Source of the DNA: Pseudomonadota bacterium
GTDB taxonomy: Bacteria; Desulfobacterota; Binatia; Binatales; Binataceae
NCBI GenBank assembly: GCA_021324755.1
Contig: JAJPIL010000005.1
Span: 1 to 33,751, forward strand
Length of the DNA: 33,751 nt
Direction: 5' to 3'
The notes under the pieces are model-generated. The model saw only the letters and a list, made by a program, of their open reading frames with translations. It ran no database searches and was not told where the DNA came from. Shown here piece by piece: positions 8,380 through 15,299 of the stretch (position 1 is its first letter; every line of letters begins with the position of its first letter). A program made the position numbers and the translations under genes.

Positions 8380-8552
8380 GCAAGTTAAATCTTAAGCGTC
8401 CGACCTCGGCCGCACAATCCAACGGCGCCGGACGTAGGCGGGATTTAACAGCCCAAAGCCGAGCGTCAGCTTAAAACGTGCCTAACTCGCTACTCAAAAG
8501 CACGTGCAAGGTAGGCGAGCAAGAGGAGAGCAAAATCAAAAACCTTGTTATC

Positions 8553-8565
8553 TCGGCGAAGCCGA
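8553..8565 (-). terminator. Possible hairpin terminator downstream of urtE
   Basis: Arms TCGGC and GCCGA are separated by a 3-base loop, about 75 bp past the urtE stop. On the minus strand a short T-run (GGTTTTTG) follows about ten bases later. The stem is short and the T-run distant, so support is weak. It would end the urt transcript before miaB. Confidence 0.3.
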
Positions 8566-8639
8566 CACTCCTGTAAAACCGCTTTGACCGAAAAGACAGA
8601 GAAACTCTTTTGCGCAATAAAAGGATTGACGCACAACGT

Positions 8640-9374
8640 TTAGACGCTCAGTAAATGGGCCACGCTTTGCGGCGCATCCTTTTCGGTTTCCCCTTCAGCG
8701 ACGAGTCGCCCGCGCTGGAGCACGTAGAAACGGTCTGCTATCGACCATGCGAAGTCGAGAAACTGTTCTACAAGCATGATAGCGATATTGAGGGTGCGGC
8801 CAATATGGCATAGCGCTTGCGCGATATCCTGTACGACCGACGGCTGAATTCCTTCGGTAGGTTCGTCGAGCAAAAGCAGCTTTGGTTCGGTCAAGAGCGC
8901 TCGGGCGATTGCGAGCTGCTGCTGCTCACCGCCGCTAAGGAAGCCACCTTTACGATGGCGCAACTGGTATATCGCAGGAAAAAGCTCGAACACAAATTGA
9001 ATCATCCTCGGGTCAGGATTTCGTCCCCTGCCCCGGACGGCGGCGTAAGCGATAGTCAGGTTTTCCCAAACTGTGAGATGGGGAAATATGCCGCGACCTT
9101 GTGGCACGTAGCCGATACCCAGGCTGGCGCGGGAACTAGCCGGCAGCGAAGTAACGTCCTCACCACCGAGCAATACGCGCCCCGCCACTGGCTTGTGGAG
9201 TCCCATCACGGTCCTAAGCAAGGTCGTCTTGCCGGCGCCGTTTCGCCCGAGCAGGGCCACAAGTTCGCCCTCGGCGACGCGCAGGCTGACGTCACTCAGG
9301 ACACACGCGGAGCCGTACGCAACGGTTAAGGTTTCAAGCTCCAATGCTGCGCGCTTGGTCATGGCTTGACTCAC
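8640..9374 (-). CDS. urtE: Urea ABC transporter ATP-binding protein UrtE
   Basis: This is the second ATPase of a urea-type HAAT importer, 244 residues. It has Walker A GRNGAGKTT, the switch segment GYVPQGRGIFPHLTVWENL characteristic of UrtE, the signature LSGGEQQQLAIARAL and Walker B LLLLDEPTEGIQPS. The GTG start at 9374 overlaps urtD by 41 bp; an internal ATG at 9362 would shorten it by four residues. It is the last gene of the urtABCDE operon. LivF is the nearest alternative label, but the complete Urt-type gene set and the UrtD partner argue for UrtE. Confidence 0.93.
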   Translation of the reverse strand: MSQAMTKRAALELETLTVAYGSACVLSDVSLRVAEGELVALLGRNGAGKTTLLRTVMGLHKPVAGRVLLGGEDVTSLPASSRASLGIGYVPQGRGIFPHLTVWENLTIAYAAVRGRGRNPDPRMIQFVFELFPAIYQLRHRKGGFLSGGEQQQLAIARALLTEPKLLLLDEPTEGIQPSVVQDIAQALCHIGRTLNIAIMLVEQFLDFAWSIADRFYVLQRGRLVAEGETEKDAPQSVAHLLSV

Positions 9375-10110
9375 TTCGCCCCAGATACACCGACAAAACG
9401 CGGGGATCGCGACGGATTTCCTCCACGCTGCCTTCGCACAAAAGCTTTCCCATATGGAGCACGCTGACCGGCGCGTTGAGTTGCTCGATGAAGGCCATGT
9501 CGTGGTCGATCACCAAAAAAGCCCTTTCCCCGCTGAGCTCGCGGATTAACGCAGCGGTCTGAGCGGCCTCGTCATGGGTCATCCCGCACGCAGGCTCGTC
9601 GAGCAGCACGAGCTCTGCTTGCGCGGCTAGTACCATGCCAATCTCCAGCCATTGCTTTTCTCCGTGAGCCAGGCGCGATGCCAATTGGTGGCGTTTGCGT
9701 TCAAGCCCGATAAGCCTGAGCGTCTCTTCGACCCGCTGCTTTTCTTCGCTTTTCAGCGAACGACTCAGCGTTCGCCACCAGAACTGGCGGCCGGCGGCAG
9801 CGATCGCAAGGTTTTCCGCTACCGTCAAGCCTTCCAAAACGCCCGGGGTCTGGAATTTTCGCACGATTCCCCGGCGCACAATCTCGTGTTCAGGCAACCA
9901 AGTTACTTCCTCATCTTTAAAGAAAATTCGGCCCGAGTGCGGTCTGACGCGGCCGATTATAGCGTCGAGCAACGTAGACTTCCCGGCTCCGTTAGGACCA
10001 ATCAGCACGCGCACTGTCCCTGGCATCATGCAAAAACTCAGCTCATCGACCGCTTTGAAGCCGTCGAACGACACGGTGAGCTTTTCGACTCGCAAAAGCG
10101 GCTTAAGCAT
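9334..10110 (-). CDS. urtD: Urea ABC transporter ATP-binding protein UrtD
   Basis: This is the first ATPase of the urea-type importer, 258 residues. Walker A GPNGAGKST spans residues 38-46. The diagnostic UrtD signature LAHGEKQWLEIGMVLA replaces the usual LSGGQ-type motif, and Walker B is LVLLDEPACGMTHDE with the switch His in IDHDM. RKFQTPGVLEGLTVAENL in the Q-loop region is also typical of UrtD. The ATG overlaps the end of urtC by 8 bp and its own 3' end overlaps urtE, so the operon is tightly coupled. Confidence 0.95.
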   Translation of the reverse strand: MLKPLLRVEKLTVSFDGFKAVDELSFCMMPGTVRVLIGPNGAGKSTLLDAIIGRVRPHSGRIFFKDEEVTWLPEHEIVRRGIVRKFQTPGVLEGLTVAENLAIAAAGRQFWWRTLSRSLKSEEKQRVEETLRLIGLERKRHQLASRLAHGEKQWLEIGMVLAAQAELVLLDEPACGMTHDEAAQTAALIRELSGERAFLVIDHDMAFIEQLNAPVSVLHMGKLLCEGSVEEIRRDPRVLSVYLGRSESSHDQARSIGA

Positions 10111-11248
10111 TCTGCTCCACCTGCTCCTGTTTCATCGCTGAACCCGTCTGGCCCGCTTCGATTTCGCGGCGCGCAAGCCCTAGCCAGCGCACCAAGCCGT
10201 AACGACCGATCTTGAGGTAGTACCGAACAGTCTCTGGTTGCAAAAGCGGCTCGAGCAATCCACCTATGCCACGCGGCAAAATCGTTACCACCATAACGAA
10301 CAGCGCGCCCATCACGAAAAGCCACAACTCCGGCGTTGCGCTGCTTATCCAATCCTTCCCCATGTTCACCGCCAAAGTGCCGATAACCGCACCCAGAAGA
10401 CTTTCCCGGCCACCGACTGCCACCCATACCACCATCTCGATCGAGGGCACCACGCCGACCATCGCGGGCGAAATAACCCCGGCGTGAAGGGTGAAAAGCG
10501 CTCCCGCTACACCGGCGAATAAGCCAGCCAGCGCGAAGATCGCCGCCTTGCACGGCGCTGTGTCGTAGCCCAAAAAGCGAACCCGATTTTCCCCATCGCG
10601 GATCGCGCATAAAAGCTTTCCGAAATGCGTTCCAAGAAGCCAGTCCGAAAAGAAAAAGGCGCTGGCCAAAAAGGCAAGTGTTATCCAGTAAAGAACAAGT
10701 TGCACTTTCGGGTCTCCCAGGGCGAAACCGAAAAGCTCGTTAAAGTCAGTAAGTCCGTTGAACCCGCCGGTAAATTTCTGTTGGCTTATCAGAAGCGTCG
10801 AGAAGGCAAGCGCCAGAGCCTGGGTCAAAAGAGCGAAATAAACTCCACCCACGCGACGACGGAAAACCAGGTAGGCAAGACCGCCTGCAAACGCCGGAGG
10901 CACCAACACGACGGCTAGGAGCGCGACCGCCGAACTGCGAAACGGAGCCCACCACCAAGGCAGGCTGGTTAGCCCGCTCCATTCCATAAAATCAGGAATT
11001 TCGCCCGCTCCAAGGCGCTCGAGCTTCAAATGCATCGCAAGCGCGTATCCGCCGAGCCCGAAGAAAACCCCTTGGCCCAGACTCAAAATCCCGCCTCTAC
11101 CCCAGGCGAGCACAAGCCCAAGCGACAGGATACTCAAAGCCAAAAAGCGCCCCAGCAGCGAAAGCTCATAGGAGGAAAGGTAAGCTGGCGCCAAAGCCAG
11201 AATCAGCAGCGCGGCTAGATAATACGGCAGGCGTTTTCCACCGTTCAC
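10103..11248 (-). CDS. urtC: Urea ABC transporter permease UrtC
   Basis: This is a LivM-like permease of the urea-type importer, 381 residues. It has about ten hydrophobic segments and the family landmarks LAWGRGGILSLGQGVFFGLGGY (in part) and FGKLLCAIRDGENRVRFLGYD, the coupling loop to the ATPases. The start is GTG, 2 bp after the urtB stop. A hydrophilic C-terminal tail of about 40 residues extends past the last membrane segment and overlaps urtD. Length and order within urtABCDE fit the family. Confidence 0.94.
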   Translation of the reverse strand: MNGGKRLPYYLAALLILALAPAYLSSYELSLLGRFLALSILSLGLVLAWGRGGILSLGQGVFFGLGGYALAMHLKLERLGAGEIPDFMEWSGLTSLPWWWAPFRSSAVALLAVVLVPPAFAGGLAYLVFRRRVGGVYFALLTQALALAFSTLLISQQKFTGGFNGLTDFNELFGFALGDPKVQLVLYWITLAFLASAFFFSDWLLGTHFGKLLCAIRDGENRVRFLGYDTAPCKAAIFALAGLFAGVAGALFTLHAGVISPAMVGVVPSIEMVVWVAVGGRESLLGAVIGTLAVNMGKDWISSATPELWLFVMGALFVMVVTILPRGIGGLLEPLLQPETVRYYLKIGRYGLVRWLGLARREIEAGQTGSAMKQEQVEQNA

Positions 11249-11250
11249 GA

Positions 11251-12162
11251 CTAAGCCTCCTCCAAGGCGCGAGTTCGCACCACCATAATTCCTCGGGGTC
11301 GAAGCTGGATGAACGCTATCACGAACGTAAGCAGCAGTACGTCCGCGAAGCTAACGCTGGTAAAAATTTGCACGCTGGCTGAAAACAGTCCCACCAAAAC
11401 AGCAGCCAGTAGTGTGCCGAGCAGCCGTCCCAGACCGCCTAGGATCACCACCATAAAAGCGTACACGATATAGCTCTGGCCGACGGTCGGCGTCACCGGC
11501 GCTATGAGCGCGAGCGCTGCGCCTGCCAAACCCGCGATCGCGGTTCCAAGCGAAAACATAACCAGGTCGACCAGCCGCGTGCGGACGCCCAGCGCTTCGG
11601 CCATATCACGGTCTTGATGGACCGCGCGAACGCATAGACCGAGTCTCGTGCGCGTAATGATGGCCCACATCACGACTAAAACCGCAACCGCGAGCCCTAT
11701 GATGAACAACCGTACAAAAGGGAAGTTCAGTCCTCCGAGAGCGCCACCCTTAACCGTGATAGAGCCGGCAAGCCACTTCGGTGCCGTCACCTCAACGCCG
11801 ATAGGGCCGAAAATGCTGCGCGCCGCCTGCTGCAAAGCAAGACTGACGCCCCACGTCGCAAGCAAGGTGTCCAACGGCCGCCCGTAAAGCCGCCTTATCA
11901 AAGTTACTTCGAGCAAAGCCCCAAAAACGCCAGCTCCGAAAAACGCTGCCACGAAAGCAAGCGCGAATGCCGCTCTGGCAGGCGCAAATCGCAAGGTCAA
12001 GAATGATAGATAACCGCCGAGCATCAGCATCTCGCCGTGCGACATGTTGATCACGCCCATCAGACCGAAACTGAGTGCGAGCCCCAGCGCGGCCAACAAC
12101 AAAATCGAAGCGACGCTTATCCCATTGAAAAGCTGACCCAGCAGCAAAGCGTACTCGCTCAT
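11251..12162 (-). CDS. urtB: Urea ABC transporter permease UrtB
   Basis: This is a LivH-like permease of the urea-type importer, 303 residues. It shows the UrtB-type N-terminus LFNGISVASILLLAALGLALSFGLMGVINMSHGEMLMLGGY (seen in part from residue 11), the RIYGR-like RLYGRPLDTLLATWGVSL segment and the coupling loop CVRAVHQDRDMAEALGV. A normal UrtB is about 300 residues without the long periplasmic N-terminal extension found in some homologues. The gene starts at an ATG 77 bp after urtA and pairs with UrtC in the membrane. Confidence 0.95.
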   Translation of the reverse strand: MSEYALLLGQLFNGISVASILLLAALGLALSFGLMGVINMSHGEMLMLGGYLSFLTLRFAPARAAFALAFVAAFFGAGVFGALLEVTLIRRLYGRPLDTLLATWGVSLALQQAARSIFGPIGVEVTAPKWLAGSITVKGGALGGLNFPFVRLFIIGLAVAVLVVMWAIITRTRLGLCVRAVHQDRDMAEALGVRTRLVDLVMFSLGTAIAGLAGAALALIAPVTPTVGQSYIVYAFMVVILGGLGRLLGTLLAAVLVGLFSASVQIFTSVSFADVLLLTFVIAFIQLRPRGIMVVRTRALEEA

Positions 12163-12239
12163 CGCACTCGCCTATCCAAGGAATCGAAGGACGTGCCAGT
12201 CAAACGCCCACGGATCTCGCCGCCCTGATTTTACGTCTC

Positions 12240-13466
12240 CTACTTGATGACGCATTTTTTGCCTGGAAAAGTAAGCGGATCGTACGGTTCGGGTGCTATC
12301 GGTTCGGGAGACTGCCAGAGAATCTTGAATTGACCGTCGGCTTGAAGTTCGCCGACATAAGCGGTCTGATAAAGGCTCTGGTTTGGGGCGAACTTGGTTT
12401 TGCCCATACAAATGTCTTTCCATTCCAAGGAAGTCGCCGCGTGACGAACTTTGTCGGGGTCAAAGCTTTTAGCCTTTTCGACGGCATACGCCCACATGTA
12501 TACGTCGAGATAGCCATGAGCCATCGGGTCATCGACCGGGGAATCGGCGCCGTATTTGGCCTGATAGGCGGCGACGAACTTTTTGTTCGCTGGATCGTCC
12601 AGGCTCTGGAAGTAGTTCCACGCGGCATAGCTCCCTTGTACTAAGCTTGGCCCCATCGCCTTGGCTTCCTGCTCGGCGATGCTGAACGACATTATGGGCA
12701 GCTTCGAAGGTGGAAGGTCGGCTGCTGCTATCTGCTTAAAAAACGATACGTTGCTGTCGCCGTTGAGCGTATTGAAGACCGCTTGGGGAGCCGCGGCTTT
12801 GATTTTATTGATCACCGAGCTAAAGTCAGTGCCTCCAAGGGGCACGTACTCTTCGCCTACGACTTCACCTCCGCGATGCACGATATGTTTTTTCAGGATC
12901 AGGTTGGCCGTACGCGGAAAAACATAGTCAGAACCGAGCAAAAAGATGCGCTTGTAGCCCTGCTGAAAGGCCCAATCCAGAGCCGGCAAAATCTGCTGAT
13001 TAGGCTGCGCGCCAGAATACATAATGTTGGGAGAACACTCGTTGCCCTCGAATTGCACTGGATACCAAAGCAGGCCGTGAAAGCGTTCGACCACGGGAAA
13101 CATCGCTTTGCGGCTTGCCGAGGTCCAGCCGCCAAATATCGTCACTACTTTGTCTTGCTGCAAAAGCTTTTGTGCTTTTTGGGCGAAAATCGCTGGGTCG
13201 GAAGCACCGTCCTCGATAATCGGCTGAATCCGCATCCCCATAACGCCGCCAGCGCCGTTGATCTCGTCGATAGCAAGCAACGTGGCGTTCTTAACGGTAA
13301 CCTCGCTTATCGCCATCGTGCCGGTCAGAGAATGAAGGACGCCCACTTTTACGAGCTTGTCGCCTTGCGCCAAAGCGAACTCAGCGCTGACCAAAAGTGC
13401 AAATACGATGAAGGTGAATTCAAACGTGTACCGAAGCCTACTAACGTTTACTCCTTTTCGCTCCAT
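12240..13466 (-). CDS. urtA: Urea ABC transporter substrate-binding protein UrtA
   Basis: This is the periplasmic binding protein of the urea-type importer, 408 residues. A signal peptide of about 33 residues ends in AEFALAQG. The mature protein begins VKVGVLHSLTGTMAISE, followed by LAIDEINGAGGVMG, FGGWTSASRKAMFPVVE, LLWYPVQFEGNECSPNIMY and YVWPR-like DYVFPRTAN blocks, all hallmarks of UrtA/AmiC-type proteins that bind urea or short-chain amides. AAGG lies six bases before the ATG. The leader carries a sigma-54-like promoter and a tandem palindrome. Binding of amides rather than urea cannot be excluded, since FmdD-like proteins look similar. Confidence 0.95.
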   Translation of the reverse strand: MERKGVNVSRLRYTFEFTFIVFALLVSAEFALAQGDKLVKVGVLHSLTGTMAISEVTVKNATLLAIDEINGAGGVMGMRIQPIIEDGASDPAIFAQKAQKLLQQDKVVTIFGGWTSASRKAMFPVVERFHGLLWYPVQFEGNECSPNIMYSGAQPNQQILPALDWAFQQGYKRIFLLGSDYVFPRTANLILKKHIVHRGGEVVGEEYVPLGGTDFSSVINKIKAAAPQAVFNTLNGDSNVSFFKQIAAADLPPSKLPIMSFSIAEQEAKAMGPSLVQGSYAAWNYFQSLDDPANKKFVAAYQAKYGADSPVDDPMAHGYLDVYMWAYAVEKAKSFDPDKVRHAATSLEWKDICMGKTKFAPNQSLYQTAYVGELQADGQFKILWQSPEPIAPEPYDPLTFPGKKCVIK

Positions 13467-13560
13467 GGTTGGCCTTTCGACTGATCGAACAAGTTTCCAG
13501 CTGTTTTGTGGTCAGATAAGTCTCCCATTCGACATTCGTGACAAACTTCGGCGTACCATA

Positions 13561-13580
13561 GGCGCAATAACCATGCCGCC
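13561..13580 (-). promoter_or_regulatory. Candidate sigma-54 promoter of urtABCDE
   Basis: On the minus strand CGGCAT, five bases, then TTGC gives eight of ten matches to the -24/-12 consensus TGGCAC-N5-TTGC, with the required GG-N10-GC spacing (GG at 13577-13576, GC at 13565-13564). The start point would be near 13553, leaving a leader of about 87 nt before urtA. Nitrogen-controlled urt operons are often sigma-54 dependent in other bacteria. Confidence 0.5.
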
Positions 13581-13593
13581 TCTGACGAAACTC

Positions 13594-13631
13594 AAAACAG
13601 TCAGTTTTCTTACCAAAACGGTCAGTTTTCT
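13594..13631. promoter_or_regulatory. Tandem palindromic operator-like sites upstream of urtA
   Basis: Two near-identical 17-mers, AAAACAGTCAGTTTTCT (13594-13610) and AAAACGGTCAGTTTTCT (13615-13631), are spaced exactly 21 bp apart, about two helical turns. Each is an inverted repeat, AAAAC-N5-GTTTT. They lie about 41-78 bp upstream of the predicted sigma-54 start of urtA, so an activator could bind there. The sequence does not resemble the NtrC consensus. Confidence 0.5.
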
Positions 13632-14051
13632 CGTGTAGCGGCGCGGATGGGAGAATCTGCGATGCTCGCTAAATCAGCAGGTGCTCAACCTGTGCGCACG
13701 GTCGCCCCGCAAGCGTATCGTCTACGGCTAGTTCGGCTAGCCTCTGATGGTTTGTCAGTTTGCAGGTAAAGCGTAACGGCGACGGCCACGTCGATACCGG
13801 TGCGCGGGGTTAAATCGCGCGTGAAGTTAAATTGCGCCCTTGCACGCGACCAAATAGCCCATGACCTTGCGCGGTTTCGTGCGCTTCAAAAGTTAACCGG
13901 CCCGAAGCCCGTCGGTTGGAAAGAAAGGCTCGGTAAAAACCTGGCTTTCGGCTTAATTTAGACTTAGGATGATTTGATAGCGCCTGATGGCGGACTTAGA
14001 TTCAAGGACAGAGAACTAAAGAAGTTATCCGAACGAAACCGGAGGTGAGAA

Positions 14052-14507
14052 ATGAAGGCAGAAGCGACGGTTAAGATTCTAAATCGCGCTCTAAGCCTAG
14101 AGTACGCTGGAATTATCCAATATTCGCAAAATGCGCAGCTCGTGCAGGGGTTGCACCGGGAGATCTACCACGATCTCTTCAAGAAGCTCAGCGAAGAGTG
14201 CCTGGACCATGCGGGTAAGGTCGGCCGATGGATTGTGCTACTCGATAGCATCCCGACTGTCGAACCCGCGGCGATAAAACAGACCACGGATCTGAATGAG
14301 ATGCTGCGCAACGCGCTAGAGCTCGAGCGCGAGGCGTACGAGACCTACGCGGAGGCGTTAAAGACGGCTCAGGACAATCCGGCTCTTCGCCTCTTTTTGG
14401 AAGAGATGGTGTACGACGAATACCTGCAGGTCGACGAGTTCGAAAAGATCCTGGGCAAGAAGAATTTCCAAGCCTCGGCTAAGGAGGCCCGCACGCATAA
14501 GTCTTGA
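14052..14507 (+). CDS. Ferritin-like (bacterioferritin-related) diiron-fold protein
   Basis: This is a 151-residue all-helical protein of the bacterioferritin/ferritin-like superfamily. It starts at an ATG with an excellent Shine-Dalgarno (GGAGGTGA, four bases upstream). Helix A carries Glu17 in LSLEYAGIIQY, helix B carries SEECLDHAGK with His53, helix C carries LELEREAYETY, and helix D carries LEEMVYDEYLQVDEFEKIL. Against the usual E...ExxH...E...ExxH ligand set, the Glu of the first ExxH pair appears to be Cys50 and the His of the second is Gln, so the metal site may be altered or lost. Possible roles are iron storage, peroxide handling or a scaffold. The neighbouring convergent gene has a Fur-like promoter. 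Confidence 0.8.
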   Translation: MKAEATVKILNRALSLEYAGIIQYSQNAQLVQGLHREIYHDLFKKLSEECLDHAGKVGRWIVLLDSIPTVEPAAIKQTTDLNEMLRNALELEREAYETYAEALKTAQDNPALRLFLEEMVYDEYLQVDEFEKILGKKNFQASAKEARTHKS

Positions 14508-14517
14508 TCGACCTATC

Positions 14518-14850
14518 CTAGTCGACTTTGCGCCGGGGCAGGACAGTAACTTTAGCATCGGCACCTGTCCCGGCTCGGCTGGAGAGTCGCTGATTTATCC
14601 GTTTTGCACGGCGCAACAGAGCGCATAGCAGCGTAATATCACTGACAATCGGCAACGTGCGCTGCACGTACCATCCTACTCCTTCCCCCCAGCGCACGAT
14701 TCTCAGTTCCACCTCAAGGCGGCCTTCGCCAAGGTCACGCTGAACCACTTCGAGCTTCTCGTCGCTGGTACGACCGTCGAGAACCCCGATACATTGCTCG
14801 ACTAGCAAGGCCGAATTTTGAGCTTGTTTTTTGTGATTCGTCGGCACCAT
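14518..14850 (-). CDS. Small conserved-looking protein of unknown function
   Basis: I do not recognise this 110-residue soluble protein. It has no signal peptide or membrane segment. Its core EKLEVVQRDLGEGRLEVELR followed by IVRWGEGVGWYVQRTLPI looks like alternating beta strands with conserved Gly and Trp, then a basic helix LLCALLRRAKRINQRL. It ends 10 bp from the convergent ferritin-like gene. No clear Shine-Dalgarno precedes the ATG. Upstream lie a predicted promoter overlapping a Fur-like box and a leader able to form a nested hairpin, so iron-responsive expression is possible. Coding status rests on frame quality and this context. Confidence 0.55.
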   Translation of the reverse strand: MVPTNHKKQAQNSALLVEQCIGVLDGRTSDEKLEVVQRDLGEGRLEVELRIVRWGEGVGWYVQRTLPIVSDITLLCALLRRAKRINQRLSSRAGTGADAKVTVLPRRKVD

Positions 14851-15299
14851 TGGCGCTACTTCTGCCTCAAAACCCTAGCCAGTAAACACGCTCAATAAGC
14901 CCGTGCGATCGAAAACCACTGGCTAGCGATTGGAAACTGATAATCACTCTCATAATCAAACTAACAAAACTCCTGCGCCGGTCAAGAGAGAACGAACGTA
15001 AGGCGGCTACTTTTCGCTTGTTCGCACGCGCCCACGGATGGTGTTCGATCATTACGTTTGATTAAGCAATGGGCCGACACGCTTTGGGCAGAGGTTTTAG
15101 GTCAAACATATCGCCACACATCTCCGTGCCTCTCACCCGACAAGCGACCAAGGTCTCCTTGCCTCTTATGCAACGAAATTTACGAGTTGCGGCTTGAGCC
15201 TAAGTTCCTTGGCAGAGAGGCGGAGCTGGCAAATCTCTTCTTACTCGGGGACGTTATCGCCACAAAGCACCTGTGAACGCAAAGCTATAGAGTCAAAGC
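14851..15299. other. 449-bp interval with leader hairpin and no clear gene
   Basis: The left part is the leader of the small gene at 14518-14850. It holds a perfect 9-base inverted repeat, CTAGCCAGT (14875-14883) and ACTGGCTAG (14918-14926), enclosing a second pair CACG/CGTG. The Fur-like promoter follows. The right part (about 15000-15299) has only short open frames on both strands with no start signal or family resemblance; I see nothing convincing there. Confidence 0.5.
14938..14967 (-). promoter_or_regulatory. Predicted promoter overlapped by a Fur-like box
   Basis: On the minus strand TTGTTA (-35, 14962-14967) and GATTAT (-10, 14940-14945) are 16 bp apart. The -10 lies inside TGAGAGTGATTATCA (14938-14952), which matches the 7-1-7 Fur consensus TGATAATnATTATCA at about 12 of 14 informative positions. 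It faces the small unknown gene starting at 14850. Confidence 0.45.

Larger units (their letters stand above)
13467..14051. other. 585-bp non-coding interval between urtA and ferritin-like gene
   Basis: No convincing coding frame is seen in this divergent interval. Its urtA-proximal part holds the sigma-54-like promoter and tandem palindromes. A hairpin with arms GGCTAG (13726-13731) and CTAGCC (13737-13742) and loop TTCGG, and a 12-base direct repeat GTTAAATYGCGC (13809-13820 and 13826-13837) follow. The last bases carry the strong GGAGGTGA ribosome-binding site of the ferritin-like gene. Confidence 0.6.

Noticed and set aside
12783-13484. Long open frame (about 233 codons) on the plus strand opposite urtA
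   Set aside because: It lies wholly antisense to a clear UrtA and shows no family motifs; codon bias of GC-rich genes keeps the opposite frame open.
15058-15276. Possible 72-residue plus-strand protein with a CxxC-like Cys pair
   Set aside because: TTG start without a Shine-Dalgarno, no family resemblance and an unlikely composition; kept as part of a non-coding interval.
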